The notes under the pieces were generated by a model, which did no database searches, had not been told where the DNA came from, and saw only the letters and a program-made list of their open reading frames with translations. A DNA stretch of 46,358 nt, taken from positions 1 to 46,358 of the forward strand of contig CALKNZ010000089.1 of the NCBI GenBank assembly GCA_938091995.1, in the 5' to 3' direction. The position numbers and the translations under genes were made by a program. Shown here piece by piece: positions 26,105 through 35,098 of the stretch. This stretch comes from an uncultured Luminiphilus sp. GTDB taxonomy: Bacteria > Pseudomonadota > Gammaproteobacteria > Pseudomonadales > Halieaceae. The first letter of the stretch is position 1. The number at the start of each line of letters is the position of its first letter.

Positions 26105-26866
26105 TTAAAGTCGGTAGTTAGAGCCTTCCTCATCAAGTATCAATTTGATATCTCTAAAATAGCAATCTGCCGAGTCTGGGTAAGCCGCTAGCTCCTCAGC
26201 GGTTTTTCTGGCGATATCGTCATCAAGAATTCGCAGTGGCTGCCCGGTCTGCAGGGCGCTGATATAAGTTTGTGCTGCGCGCTCAAAGTAGTAGAGCTGA
26301 AAAAAGGTATCGGCAACGGTTTGGCCCAATGCCAGAACGCCATGATTGCCCATCACCATAATGCGGGTTTTGGGGTTGGTCAGCAGACCTGCGCAGCGAA
26401 TGCCCTCTGCTTCAAACGCTAAGCCGCCATAGTCGGCGTCAACGATATGACGTTCAAAGAACATTGCGCTATTTTGATCGATAGGAGGCAGTGTGCTGTC
26501 AGTCAGTGTTGCAAGCACGGTCGCCGCTTTGGAATGTACATGCATCAGGCATCGCGCATGAGGGCATAGCCTGTGAATTGATCCATGCAAACCCCAAGCG
26601 GTGGGGTCAGGTGCCTCAGGACCCTCCATCACCGAAGGGTCATTGGCATCAAGTAGTATGAGATCTGAGGCTTTGATGCGGCCGAAATGAACTTGATTGG
26701 GATTCATCAGAAACTGAGTCCCCGTGTCATTTACCGCGAGACTAAAATGATTGGCGACGGCCTCATTCATATTAAGCCGCTCTGCCCAACGAAATGCAGC
26801 AGCCATATCAAGCCGCTGCCTCCCCAGATCGCGATCTGCGTTCAACACTTCGACGTTACTTTGCAT
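26105..26866 (-). CDS. Class II aldolase/adducin family protein
   Basis: A 253-residue class II aldolase-fold protein. The zinc ligands are H109 and H111 (MHVHSKAATVLATL) and H175 (MGNHGVLALG), with the N-terminal ANHFSL and WGLHGSIHRLCP segments typical of the fold. The group includes L-fuculose-phosphate aldolase, ribulose-phosphate epimerase and adducin-like proteins without proven aldolase activity. Proteins of this length (about 250) without other sugar genes are usually unassigned. An acidic residue at the fuculose aldolase catalytic position (Glu73) is not obvious. It could catalyse retro-aldol cleavage or a decarboxylation in the neighbouring pathway. The start is ATG 26866 with GAGGGAA just upstream. 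Confidence 0.85.
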   Translation of the reverse strand: MQSNVEVLNADRDLGRQRLDMAAAFRWAERLNMNEAVANHFSLAVNDTGTQFLMNPNQVHFGRIKASDLILLDANDPSVMEGPEAPDPTAWGLHGSIHRLCPHARCLMHVHSKAATVLATLTDSTLPPIDQNSAMFFERHIVDADYGGLAFEAEGIRCAGLLTNPKTRIMVMGNHGVLALGQTVADTFFQLYYFERAAQTYISALQTGQPLRILDDDIARKTAEELAAYPDSADCYFRDIKLILDEEGSNYRL

Positions 26867-26935
26867 TTTTCATTCCCTCGCTTTGCCGGGCCTTAGGTGT
26901 TTGCCCAGCTATCAACTCTTAGGTGATTTATAGTG

Positions 26936-27454
26936 TTAGTTGGTTGCCTTGTCTACCTTAATAAGACGGCAGTTAGCGGGGGCGTACAGTGGATGCCGAG
27001 GGTGGCCTCTTCCCGTCTTACCGAGGCAGTAAAGTTCGGGAATTGTTGTCAGGACGTACTGATTTCTAGCCTGTAAATCGCCACCGTTACCCCAAGCGGC
27101 GACTACGGGTTTGGTGCCCTGACACAGTTTTTTAATCCAGTAATTATTTCGTGGACCCACGGGATCAGTCACTGAAAGTAACGCCTTGGGGTATCGACTA
27201 CGCCATGCAAAAAGATTGATAACCGTCACCGCTGAGAATCCCCACTCGTGACTAAACCCCATGATCCTGCGTAGGGTAGGGTCATCGGTATTGGCATCTG
27301 CAGTAGACGGGTTGAGGCCAATGAAAGTCACTTCAGGGCCATCATCCCAACGGCGTTTTAGCCAGTATCGATAGCGCTTGCAGCGTGATAGTCCTGCGCT
27401 TGATTTCACAGCCTGAAAATCCTGATAATCCGGCACTTTCAAAGGGTATATCAA
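26936..27454 (-). CDS. DUF1643 domain-containing protein
   Basis: A 172-residue protein with the DUF1643 signature: FIGLNPSTADANTDDPTLRRIMGFSHEWGF, then INLFAWRS, VGPRNN and AAWGNGG, ending GRGHPRHPLYAP. The function of the family is unknown. It is a scattered accessory gene in bacteria and phages, and the N-terminal LNPSTAD block suggests a nucleotide or nucleic-acid ligand. The start codon is uncertain: the frame begins with TTG 27454, and a GTG at 27436 is also in frame; neither has a good ribosome site. It is divergent from the SnoaL-like gene. Confidence 0.85.
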   Translation of the reverse strand: MIYPLKVPDYQDFQAVKSSAGLSRCKRYRYWLKRRWDDGPEVTFIGLNPSTADANTDDPTLRRIMGFSHEWGFSAVTVINLFAWRSRYPKALLSVTDPVGPRNNYWIKKLCQGTKPVVAAWGNGGDLQARNQYVLTTIPELYCLGKTGRGHPRHPLYAPANCRLIKVDKATN

Positions 27455-27528
27455 ACGCCGTTGTGTGGATATATTTGGGCTGAATCAGTACCGTTATGCC
27501 CGACGTTTAAAATTAATAGAGGGCGCTA

Positions 27529-27996
27529 ATGAAGCAGATCATTGACAATTTTTATACCGCAATAAAGTCGGGTAACAACGAACAGTTGTGGTCGCTGGTC
27601 CACGATGACTTCACCCTTGTTTGTCCAACGCGAGACCATATTCTGTCGGGAGTCTATAAAGGGAAATCTCGTTTCTTCGAGGAGGTGCTACCCTGCGTCT
27701 TTGGCTGCGTTGATCCCGATAAAATCGTATTTTGCCATGAGCACCGAATACTGTGTGCCAACGATGATACCGTCGTAGCGTTGGCGATGAATGAGGGCCG
27801 CGCACGCTCGGGTGAGCTTTATAATCAGGCTTACCTTCACGTTTTTAAGTGTTTGGGTGGGCAGGTCTTAACCTTAATCGAGGGTTTTGACACGGCGCTC
27901 GCTAATCGGGCGCTTTGGGGGGACACCGCGGCATTACCCTCCGACCAAGAGTTCACACTAGCAACCCTCGATGCCTTGGGGTTTGATGAGCTTTAA
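27529..27996 (+). CDS. SnoaL-like/NTF2-fold protein
   Basis: A 155-residue protein starting MKQIIDNFYTAIKSGNNEQLWSLVHDDFTLVCPTRD, the opening of the NTF2-like/SnoaL fold (helices then strands), with YKGKSRFFEEVLP and a closing beta sheet. SnoaL-like proteins include polyketide cyclases, epoxide hydrolases and small binding proteins. No catalytic residues can be assigned here. The start is supported by GAGGGCG before the ATG. It lies just ahead of the oxidoreductase operon but has its own spacing of about 95 bp to that operon's first gene. Confidence 0.72.
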   Translation: MKQIIDNFYTAIKSGNNEQLWSLVHDDFTLVCPTRDHILSGVYKGKSRFFEEVLPCVFGCVDPDKIVFCHEHRILCANDDTVVALAMNEGRARSGELYNQAYLHVFKCLGGQVLTLIEGFDTALANRALWGDTAALPSDQEFTLATLDALGFDEL

Positions 27997-28090
27997 TTTG
28001 GCCATCTTATAAAACTTCATGTCCACGGCTTTATTTTCTTGAGTTCGGTGTGTAGTGTGCTACTGGGGGAATATAAAAAGAAGATGTGCA

Positions 28091-29899
28091 GTGAAAGCGA
28101 CTGATACCAAAGATCCCGAATATTTTCACAAGGTGGTGGACTGCCAATACGCGTGTCCGGCCCATACACCAGTGCCCGAGTATATTCGTCTAATTGCCGC
28201 GGGTCGTTACACCGACGCCTACATGGTGAACTGGGAATCCAATGTGTTTCCCGGAATCCTTGGGCGTACCTGCGATCGGCCCTGTGAGCCTGCCTGCCGC
28301 CGCGGCCGAATCGAAGAAGAGGCCGTGGCGATTTGTCGTCTGAAGCGCGTTGCTGCAGACAACAAAGACGATGTTAAACACCTGCTACCGACCGTGCCGG
28401 CAGAGGGCAACGGCAAGCGCGTGGCACTCATTGGAGCGGGACCAGCCTCCCTCACTGTGGCTAGAGACCTCGCACCCTTGGGTTACCAGATCGATCTTTA
28501 CGATGATCAGCCCGTTGGTGGTGGCTTTATGCGCAGCCAGATACCGGCTTTCCGATTGCCCCCTGAGGTTTTGAATGAAGAGGTTGATTTTATTCTGGAC
28601 ATGGGTATTCGCCAGCATTTTCAAAGCTATGTATCAAGCCTAAAGTCGGTTTTACAGCAAGGCTATAACGCAGTCTTTATCGGTACCGGTGCCCCGCGAG
28701 GTAGTGACCTTGATATTCCGGGCCGCGCAGAATGCGACGCGTCGATTCATGTGGGTATTGATTGGCTGGCATCAGTGGCTTTTGATCATATTGAGAAAAT
28801 TGGCAAGCGTGTGTTGGTTCTGGGAGGCGGTAATACCGCTATGGACTGCTGTCGCACCGCCAGGCGAGTTGGGGGAGAGAACGTCAAAGTCGTTGTGCGT
28901 TCAGAGTTTTCCAGAATGAAAGCGTCGGCTTGGGAAATAGAGGATGCTGCCGCTGAAGACATACCGATTATCAATAATCATGTGCCAAAAGAGTTTGTTC
29001 ATGAGGATGGTGTTCTCAAGGGTATGCGCTTTACCGTGGTCGATGTGGTTTACGACGCCGATGGCAATCGCGAATTGATACCCACGGGAGAAGAGGTATT
29101 TTTTGAGGCTGACGACGTTATTATTGCTATCGGTCAAGATAATGCCTTTCCCTGGATCGAACGTAATATCGGCATTGAATTTGGAAAATGGGACATGCCT
29201 TTGGTCGATAAGACCACGTTTCAAAGTACTTTGAAAAAAGTGTTTTTCGGGGGCGATGCGGCGTTTGGTCCAGAGAATATTATTACAGCCGTTGCCCACG
29301 GTCATCAGGCTGCAATTTCCATTGACCTGTTTTTAAAGGGGGAGCGGGTTGAGAACCGCTTGGCGCCGGGGGTAACCTTGGTGAGCCAGAAAATGGGCGT
29401 ACACGAATGGAGTTATGACAGCGAAGTCTCAAACGACGATCGCTATCCGGTGCCTCACGTCAGCAAGGAAAAGGCCCTCAGAGACCGTAAGCTTGAAGTT
29501 GAGTTGGGTTTCGATATTGAGGTTGCCTATCAGGAGGCAGAGCGCTGCTTAAACTGCGACGTGCAGACGGTATTTACAACCTCTAAGTGCATCGAGTGTG
29601 ATGCCTGTGTCGATATTTGTCCGACCGACTGTATTAACTTCATAACTAATGATGCTGAACCTGCGCTGCGCCAGTCATTGCGCCGTCCTGCGAAACGTCA
29701 GGACCAGGATTTATACGTTTCGAAAACATTGCCTCAAACAAAGCGGGTCATGGTGAAGGACGAAGATGTTTGTCTTCACTGTGGGCTATGTGCCGAACGA
29801 TGTCCCACGGGCGCGTGGGATATGCAGCGATTCTTTTATAGCGTTACCAAGGCTGGAAGCTCATGCAAGCAAAGCAGTCCGTCAATGACTTCGTCATAA
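28091..29899 (+). CDS. GltD-like NAD(P)H flavoprotein with C-terminal double [4Fe-4S] ferredoxin domain
   Basis: From GTG 28091 (behind AAAGAAG) the protein has 602 residues; an upstream GTG at 28055 is also in frame. The N-terminus (VVDCQYACPAHTP, then CDRPCEPACRRG) carries the Fe-S cysteines of glutamate-synthase small-subunit type proteins. LIGAGPASLTVARDLAPLGYQIDLYD is the FAD site and VLVLGGGNTAMDCCRTARR the NAD(P) site. The C-terminus adds two CxxCxxCxxxCP motifs (CIECDACVDICP and CLHCGLCAERCP). It should pass electrons between NAD(P)H and ferredoxin or the partner enzyme. It heads a three-gene operon with korA/korB homologues and overlaps korA by 37 bp, an unusually long overlap. Confidence 0.88.
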   Translation: MKATDTKDPEYFHKVVDCQYACPAHTPVPEYIRLIAAGRYTDAYMVNWESNVFPGILGRTCDRPCEPACRRGRIEEEAVAICRLKRVAADNKDDVKHLLPTVPAEGNGKRVALIGAGPASLTVARDLAPLGYQIDLYDDQPVGGGFMRSQIPAFRLPPEVLNEEVDFILDMGIRQHFQSYVSSLKSVLQQGYNAVFIGTGAPRGSDLDIPGRAECDASIHVGIDWLASVAFDHIEKIGKRVLVLGGGNTAMDCCRTARRVGGENVKVVVRSEFSRMKASAWEIEDAAAEDIPIINNHVPKEFVHEDGVLKGMRFTVVDVVYDADGNRELIPTGEEVFFEADDVIIAIGQDNAFPWIERNIGIEFGKWDMPLVDKTTFQSTLKKVFFGGDAAFGPENIITAVAHGHQAAISIDLFLKGERVENRLAPGVTLVSQKMGVHEWSYDSEVSNDDRYPVPHVSKEKALRDRKLEVELGFDIEVAYQEAERCLNCDVQTVFTTSKCIECDACVDICPTDCINFITNDAEPALRQSLRRPAKRQDQDLYVSKTLPQTKRVMVKDEDVCLHCGLCAERCPTGAWDMQRFFYSVTKAGSSCKQSSPSMTSS

Positions 29900-31743
29900 A
29901 ATTTGCCAACGTCAATGGCACGGGTTCCGCCAGTGCCAACAGCATGTTTGCCAAAGCGATTTTCCGGATGGGTATTCCGGTCAGTCCCCGAAATATTTTC
30001 CCTTCGAATATTCAGGGAATGCCCACTTGGTATGAAGTGCGTGTCAGTCAGGATGGCTATCTAGGCCGACGCGGCGGCATCGACATTATGGTTTGTGTGA
30101 ACCCGCAAAGCATTAAGCGTGATGTGGCTGAGGTAGAGTCGGGAGGTTATTTTATTTATGACTCGACCAAACCTCTCGATTTACGCCTCATAAGGGAAGA
30201 CGTTAACTACTTCGGTATTCCCTTTACCGACATTTGCCTGCGCGAATACACCGATGCGCGACAGCGCCTGTTATTTAAAAACGTGATTTACGTAGGTGCA
30301 CTGTCTGCGTTACTCAACATCGATTTTAACGTGCTAAAAGATCTCGTTGCCGATCAATTTAAAGGCAAGGAAAAGTTAATAACGCCTAATATCTATGCCT
30401 TGGAGCTAGGCTATCAATATGCCGTCACACACTTTGAATGCCCCATTGGTATTCATTTGGAGCGGGGGCATAAGCTTGCCAAGCACATTGAAGACTTTGA
30501 CAACATACTAATGGACGGTAACACCGCGGCCGCTTTAGGCGCGGTCTATGCTGGTGCCACGGTGGCAGCCTGGTATCCCATAACACCATCAACTTCAGTG
30601 GTAGATGCTTTTGATAAATACTGTCGTCGCCTACGAATAGACCCCGGTACAGGCAAGAAAAATTACGCCATTATTCAGGCCGAAGACGAGTTGTCTGCTT
30701 TGGGTATGGTCATTGGCGCCAATTGGAACGGTGCCAGAGCTTTCACCGCGACCAGTGGCCCGGGGGTCTCGCTGATGAGTGAATTTCTCGGGCTAGCGTA
30801 TTTTGCCGAAGTCCCTACGGTGCTGATCGATGTTCAGCGCGCCGGTCCATCGACCGGGATGCCAACACGCACCCAGCAATCGGATGTGTTGATGGCAGCT
30901 TACGCTTCCCATGGCGACACCAAACATGTGCTCTTATTTCCGGCAACCCCGGCGGAATGCTTTAGCATGACGGTTGAGGCCTTTGATTTGGCAGAGCGGT
31001 TACAGACTCCCATTATTATTATGAGTGATCTGGATCTGGGTATGAATGAGTGGATGTCGCCGCCGTTAGAGTTTGATGGCGACTTTAAATACGACCGGGG
31101 TAAAGTTCTCAGTGCTGCGGATCTCGATGGTATGGAAGAGCGGTTCGGTCGTTACAAAGATGTCGACGGAGACGGTATTACCTATAGAACATATCCCGGG
31201 GTGCATCCCGATAAGGGCGCCTACTTCACCCGGGGAACTTCGCGTGACGAATACGCGGCTTACACCGAAGACGGCGATGAGTATGTGCGCAATATGGACC
31301 GGCTGTTAAGAAAGTTTGAGACAGCCAAAAGTTTGGTGCCTGAGCCTAAAATTAAACAGTCAGAAATGGAAACGCGTTACGGCGCCGTGTTTTTCGGTAC
31401 CACGGCATCACCGGCTTATGAAGCTATAGAGATTCTTGAGAAAGAGGGCATTGATCTCGACACGCTGCGTATACGATCTTTTCCTTTTAACCATGAAGTC
31501 GAGCAGTTTATCCGTGAGCATGATCGTATTTTTGTTATCGAGCAAAATCGTGATGGTCAGATGCGACGTTTACTGCTTAATGAAACCAGCGTGCCCGCCA
31601 AAGAAAAACTCATTCCCATTCTTGAATACAATGGGTTGCCCGTAACGGCGCGAAAGATCGCCGGCATGATTCGAAACTATGTGACCCACGGCAATGTCAC
31701 ACCGCTGACTCGACGCAGTGCTACTGAGGAGATAAGTGCATGA
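29863..31743 (+). CDS. korA: 2-oxoacid:ferredoxin oxidoreductase alpha subunit with fused gamma domain
   Basis: A 626-residue protein. Residues about 10-195 are a gamma domain (VNGTGSASANSMFAKAIFRMGIPVSPRNIFPSNIQ). The rest is the alpha pyrimidine-binding domain with WYPITPSTSVVDAF, AEDELSALGMVIGANWNGARAFTATSGPGVSLM and QRAGPSTGMPTRTQQSD, all hallmark OFOR segments. The gamma-alpha fusion and about 68-kDa size fit KorA of 2-oxoglutarate:ferredoxin oxidoreductases, such as Mycobacterium and Thauera enzymes, which convert 2-oxoglutarate and CoA to succinyl-CoA and CO2. Other 2-oxoacids remain possible. The start ATG 29863 lies inside the preceding gene; the stop overlaps the korB-like start (ATGA). 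Confidence 0.88.
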   Translation: MQAKQSVNDFVIKFANVNGTGSASANSMFAKAIFRMGIPVSPRNIFPSNIQGMPTWYEVRVSQDGYLGRRGGIDIMVCVNPQSIKRDVAEVESGGYFIYDSTKPLDLRLIREDVNYFGIPFTDICLREYTDARQRLLFKNVIYVGALSALLNIDFNVLKDLVADQFKGKEKLITPNIYALELGYQYAVTHFECPIGIHLERGHKLAKHIEDFDNILMDGNTAAALGAVYAGATVAAWYPITPSTSVVDAFDKYCRRLRIDPGTGKKNYAIIQAEDELSALGMVIGANWNGARAFTATSGPGVSLMSEFLGLAYFAEVPTVLIDVQRAGPSTGMPTRTQQSDVLMAAYASHGDTKHVLLFPATPAECFSMTVEAFDLAERLQTPIIIMSDLDLGMNEWMSPPLEFDGDFKYDRGKVLSAADLDGMEERFGRYKDVDGDGITYRTYPGVHPDKGAYFTRGTSRDEYAAYTEDGDEYVRNMDRLLRKFETAKSLVPEPKIKQSEMETRYGAVFFGTTASPAYEAIEILEKEGIDLDTLRIRSFPFNHEVEQFIREHDRIFVIEQNRDGQMRRLLLNETSVPAKEKLIPILEYNGLPVTARKIAGMIRNYVTHGNVTPLTRRSATEEISA

Positions 31744-32789
31744 CATTTGTAAAACCCGCCTTTAGACATCCCGATGCGCCGCTTAATGAGTTGGGTCGCT
31801 CTAGACAAGATTATGAGGGCGGTTTATCCACCCTTTGCGCAGGATGTGGTCACGATTCGGTAAGTGCTGCAATCATTGACGCGTGTTTTGAGCTCAACAT
31901 AGAGCCCCATAAGGTGGCTAAGTTATCGGGCATTGGTTGCTCATCGAAGACCCCTGCTTACTTTTTGTCGGGCTCGCATAGCTTTAACAGTGTCCATGGG
32001 CGTATGCCATCCGTGGCGACCGGGGCCAACCTTGCTAATCGCGACCTCATCTATATTGGTATATCGGGAGACGGGGATACCGCTTCAATTGGTCTGGGAC
32101 AGTTTGCGCATGTCGTGCGGCGAAATCTTAATATGACCTATATCGTGGAAAATAATGGTTGCTACGGTCTGACAAAAGGCCAGGATTCAGCGACCATGGA
32201 TACGGGATCACCCAACAAGAAAGGCGATATCAACATGTATTCGCCTATTGACCTGGCCCGCCTTGCTATAGAGATCGGTGCGACTTTCGTCGGTCGTAGT
32301 TTTTCCGGAGATAAACAGCAGCTCATCCCATTGATTAAGGCAGCTATTAGTCACCGCGGCTTCGCACTACTTGATGTCGTTTCGCCCTGTGTCACCTTTA
32401 ATAATCATAGTGAGTCGACCAAAAGCTATGAGTATATGCGCGGTGCCAATACCGATATGCCGGTCGATTTTGTGCCTATGCGGCAGGAAATTACCGCAAC
32501 CTATGACTCTGGCGCGACCTGCGAGGTGTGTATGCATGACGGATCGGTAGTGCGCCTGTATAAGCAGGACAATGACTACGATATTGAAGACCGACAGTCG
32601 GCTTTAGAGGCCACTAACCACTATGCCAAAGAGGGTAAAATTCTTACGGGATTACTGTATATCCAAAGGGATAGTGAGGAATTGCATGACGTTCTCGGCA
32701 CCGCTAGGCGCCCTCTTAACTCGATGACCGAGCAGCAGCTGTGCCCGGGCCCAAGGTTCTTGGACTCAATTAACGCGGGCTTACGCTGA
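31740..32789 (+). CDS. korB: 2-oxoacid:ferredoxin oxidoreductase beta subunit (TPP-binding)
   Basis: A 349-residue beta subunit overlapping the alpha-subunit stop by 4 bp. CAGCGH (C33, C36) and GIGCSSKTPAYF supply the first ligands of the [4Fe-4S] cluster. GDGDTASIGLGQFAHVVRRNLNMTYIVENNGCYGLTKGQ holds the thiamine-diphosphate motif GDG...NN, and SPCVTFN follows. These fit KorB/PorB-type enzymes. Together with the fused alpha-gamma subunit it should form the oxygen-tolerant or oxygen-sensitive CoA-dependent 2-oxoacid decarboxylating enzyme. The aerobic appearance of the organism points to an oxygen-tolerant type, by analogy with Mycobacterium KorAB. Confidence 0.9.
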   Translation: MTFVKPAFRHPDAPLNELGRSRQDYEGGLSTLCAGCGHDSVSAAIIDACFELNIEPHKVAKLSGIGCSSKTPAYFLSGSHSFNSVHGRMPSVATGANLANRDLIYIGISGDGDTASIGLGQFAHVVRRNLNMTYIVENNGCYGLTKGQDSATMDTGSPNKKGDINMYSPIDLARLAIEIGATFVGRSFSGDKQQLIPLIKAAISHRGFALLDVVSPCVTFNNHSESTKSYEYMRGANTDMPVDFVPMRQEITATYDSGATCEVCMHDGSVVRLYKQDNDYDIEDRQSALEATNHYAKEGKILTGLLYIQRDSEELHDVLGTARRPLNSMTEQQLCPGPRFLDSINAGLR

Positions 32790-32807
32790 GCTGTAAGGTT
32801 TAAAACG

Positions 32808-33194
32808 ATGTTCCCCACACCAGTAAAAAAGCGCATCAGCGACGTGCTCGCGTGGTCGGGCTTTTGCGCAATTGTTGGCTGTCTTCTATCTTTTGTCATG
32901 CCTCTGCTCGATGTCTCGGGTGTTATTACCCAACTGCTCAATACTTATGACGAGGTGAGTAACTGCGGCTCACAGCGTTGTGAAGCTAACTTGAGTATCG
33001 AAGGGCTGCCTGAGCGCCAGGGGTTGTTGGGCGAGTTGCAGGGTCTTCTGGCTGCATGGCGCTATGAAGCGTTTCTTATCTGGTTGGGAATTGGTTTTTT
33101 CCAGAGTTTCTTTATACGGTCATTTCGACTGTTGCCCTGGCGGCCCGTTATTGTCCGAGTTGTGACTCGAGTTCCACTGGAAGATCTTGACTGA
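32808..33194 (+). CDS. Small two-helix membrane protein, unknown function
   Basis: A 128-residue protein 18 bp after the korB stop. Two hydrophobic segments are seen, about residues 15-42 (AWSGFCAIVGCLLSFVMPLL) and 88-108 (FLIWLGIGFFQSFFIRSF). A soluble loop between them contains CGSQRC, which could form a disulfide if periplasmic. No family is recognised. Its position suggests cotranscription with the oxidoreductase operon. The downstream 190 bp hold no gene. Confidence 0.6.
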   Translation: MFPTPVKKRISDVLAWSGFCAIVGCLLSFVMPLLDVSGVITQLLNTYDEVSNCGSQRCEANLSIEGLPERQGLLGELQGLLAAWRYEAFLIWLGIGFFQSFFIRSFRLLPWRPVIVRVVTRVPLEDLD

Positions 33195-33386
33195 AGCCTG
33201 TGTAGGCTCATGCTGATTTGTACAAGGCCCCCCTGGGTAGTCTAGGTTGTTAGTAGACTCATTGGGCTTCCGAGAAAGTTCTCGTCTCTCAAACCAAATT
33301 TCAAGGCCGTCATAATGGTCATTAAGCCGGCGGGCTCGATGTTGCCAAAACTCTGGCGGGGTTGATAGACCGCTCACAGGTTACGG

Positions 33387-33842
33387 CTATGACGTTCCTT
33401 GAATAGGCTTGGACCGATGCTTCATCCGCATGAGATCGGAGTGGGGCACGTACAGGAGGTCTGCCACTTTCCGAATCAAATGTTCTTCGTATTTATCGAG
33501 GTGGTCATCGCTAAAAGCCACTTGCCACATCAGGCCAATTAATTCGCTCCTTTCTTCAGGGTCACAAGTGTTAACGATGACTCGGGTAAATTCGTGAAGT
33601 GATACGGCATCACTCGAGCGCTCAGCAGCCAGATTTTCTAGGGCCGCTAAAGGTTCATCCTCGAGATCAAAGGTATTGCGCAGAAGTTCTAGGAGCGCCG
33701 CCCGTTCATCGGTACTGAAGTCGGCATCGGCCTTTGCCACCTCAATGAGTAGGGCGGCCGAAGCGAGCCGCCGTGCGTCATTGTTTGTGTCTTCGGGCTC
33801 CGCTTGGCTCGCCGAAAATAGTTCTATAATCCTACCGATCAT
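33387..33842 (-). CDS. TerB-like (tellurite resistance/COG4103) protein
   Basis: A 151-residue all-helical acidic protein: RLASAALLIEVAKADADFSTDERAALLELL, then a second copy-like half with EERSELIGLMWQVAFSDDHLDKYEEHLIRKVADLL. The repeated D-x-x-x-x-x-E pattern (DADFSTDE and DDHLDKYEE) is the metal-binding pattern of the TerB domain. These stand-alone TerB-like proteins are widespread in gammaproteobacteria without other ter genes, and their role is not tellurite-specific. It begins 15 bp after the cysteine synthase stop and is probably cotranscribed with it. Confidence 0.85.
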   Translation of the reverse strand: MIGRIIELFSASQAEPEDTNNDARRLASAALLIEVAKADADFSTDERAALLELLRNTFDLEDEPLAALENLAAERSSDAVSLHEFTRVIVNTCDPEERSELIGLMWQVAFSDDHLDKYEEHLIRKVADLLYVPHSDLMRMKHRSKPIQGTS

Positions 33843-33857
33843 GAGTGTGCCCTACGA

Positions 33858-34910
33858 CTAGCTATCGGCCAGTGCCTGTTCCTCAGGCGTCATTTCTGCC
33901 GGTATAGCCTCAAAAAGTGGCGTCGAGAGGTAGCGTTCACCGGTATCGGGTAGCATAACCAGCATCACTGATCCGGCTTCGGCTTCTGCGGCAACTTCCA
34001 TCGCCGTCGCCAGGGTGGAGCCACCAGAGACACCGGTGAGTATGCCCTCTTTAGTCGCCAGCTTTTTAGCCCAAATCATGCCATCTTCAGCATCAACCGG
34101 GCGAATTTCATCGAAGCCATTGTGGTCGATACTCTCTTGGAGTACCAAAGGAATGAAGTCAGGTGTCCACCCTTGAATGAGGTGAGGAGACCATGCGGGG
34201 TGACTGCCGTCGGGAGATCCGTCGTCATTGCGAGCCTGAGCCTCTCCTGATCCTATGAGGGCCGCAGTATGGGGTTCGGAAAGGATAATTTTGCACTCAG
34301 GGCGAGCTTTACGAAGCACCCGTGCGACACCCGAGACGGTACCCCCAGTCCCATAGCCGGAGACCCAGTAGTCAAGTCGTGAGTCGGCAAAATCCGCCAC
34401 GATTTCAGGGCCGGTTGTCGCTTCATGAACATCGGCATTGGCGTTCGATTCAAACTGGGCCGCAAAGAACCAGCCATTGTCGGCTGCAAGCTGGCGCGCT
34501 TTGCGGTACATACCAATGCCTTTTTCCGCTTTGGGTGTGAGAACAACTTTGGCACCCAGAAACCGCATAAGCCGACGGCGCTCAATGGAAAAGCTGTCTG
34601 CCATAGTGATGACCAGAGGGTAACCTCGCGCGGCACAAACCATCGCCAGTCCGATGCCGGTATTCCCCGAGGTGGCCTCGACAACGGTTTGCCCCGGCTT
34701 GAGTTGTCCGCTGCGCTCGGCCGATTCAATAATGTTTAGCGCTAGTCGATCTTTTACCGAGCCGAGTGGATTAAAAGACTCCACTTTCACATAAATTTCG
34801 ACGTGATCTGGCGCGATGCGATTGAGTTTTACGCAGGGTGTATCGCCGACTGTTCGGGTGATGTCACCGTAACGTTGTCCTCGACCGTGAGTTTGATAAA
34901 TGTCAGACAC
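33858..34910 (-). CDS. cysK: Cysteine synthase A (O-acetylserine sulfhydrylase)
   Basis: A 350-residue PLP enzyme making cysteine from O-acetylserine and sulfide. Seen: NPLGSVKDRLA with the Schiff-base lysine K53, the substrate loop EATSGNTGIGLA, the phosphate-binding loop GYGTGGTVSG, and EGILTGVSGGSTLATA near the C-terminus. The length is somewhat above the usual 310-325 because of an acidic C-terminal tail (PEEQALADS) and an insert around QARNDDGSPDGSHPAWSPH. The start is GTG 34910 with GGAGAC 7 bases upstream. The TerB-like gene follows. Confidence 0.92.
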   Translation of the reverse strand: MSDIYQTHGRGQRYGDITRTVGDTPCVKLNRIAPDHVEIYVKVESFNPLGSVKDRLALNIIESAERSGQLKPGQTVVEATSGNTGIGLAMVCAARGYPLVITMADSFSIERRRLMRFLGAKVVLTPKAEKGIGMYRKARQLAADNGWFFAAQFESNANADVHEATTGPEIVADFADSRLDYWVSGYGTGGTVSGVARVLRKARPECKIILSEPHTAALIGSGEAQARNDDGSPDGSHPAWSPHLIQGWTPDFIPLVLQESIDHNGFDEIRPVDAEDGMIWAKKLATKEGILTGVSGGSTLATAMEVAAEAEAGSVMLVMLPDTGERYLSTPLFEAIPAEMTPEEQALADS

Positions 34911-35098
34911 GATATGTCTCCATAGACTGTAGGCTTACAGTGTCGCTTGAGGAGCTCTGTTCGTCCAGTGGCTTGCGTGCACTTTTAGGTCAACCTGTTC
35001 AGCATTCCTGTATAGCGCTGAGAACAAGATGAGCTAGGTGGAGTCGACGCTCAGTCTCTCAATTATGACCGAGCGCAGCGTGCCAAAGAATGTTGGTG

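Noticed and set aside
33195-33208. AGCCT/AGGCT hairpin directly after the small membrane-protein stop
   Set aside because: Only 5 bp of stem and no T-run follows, so not a convincing terminator.
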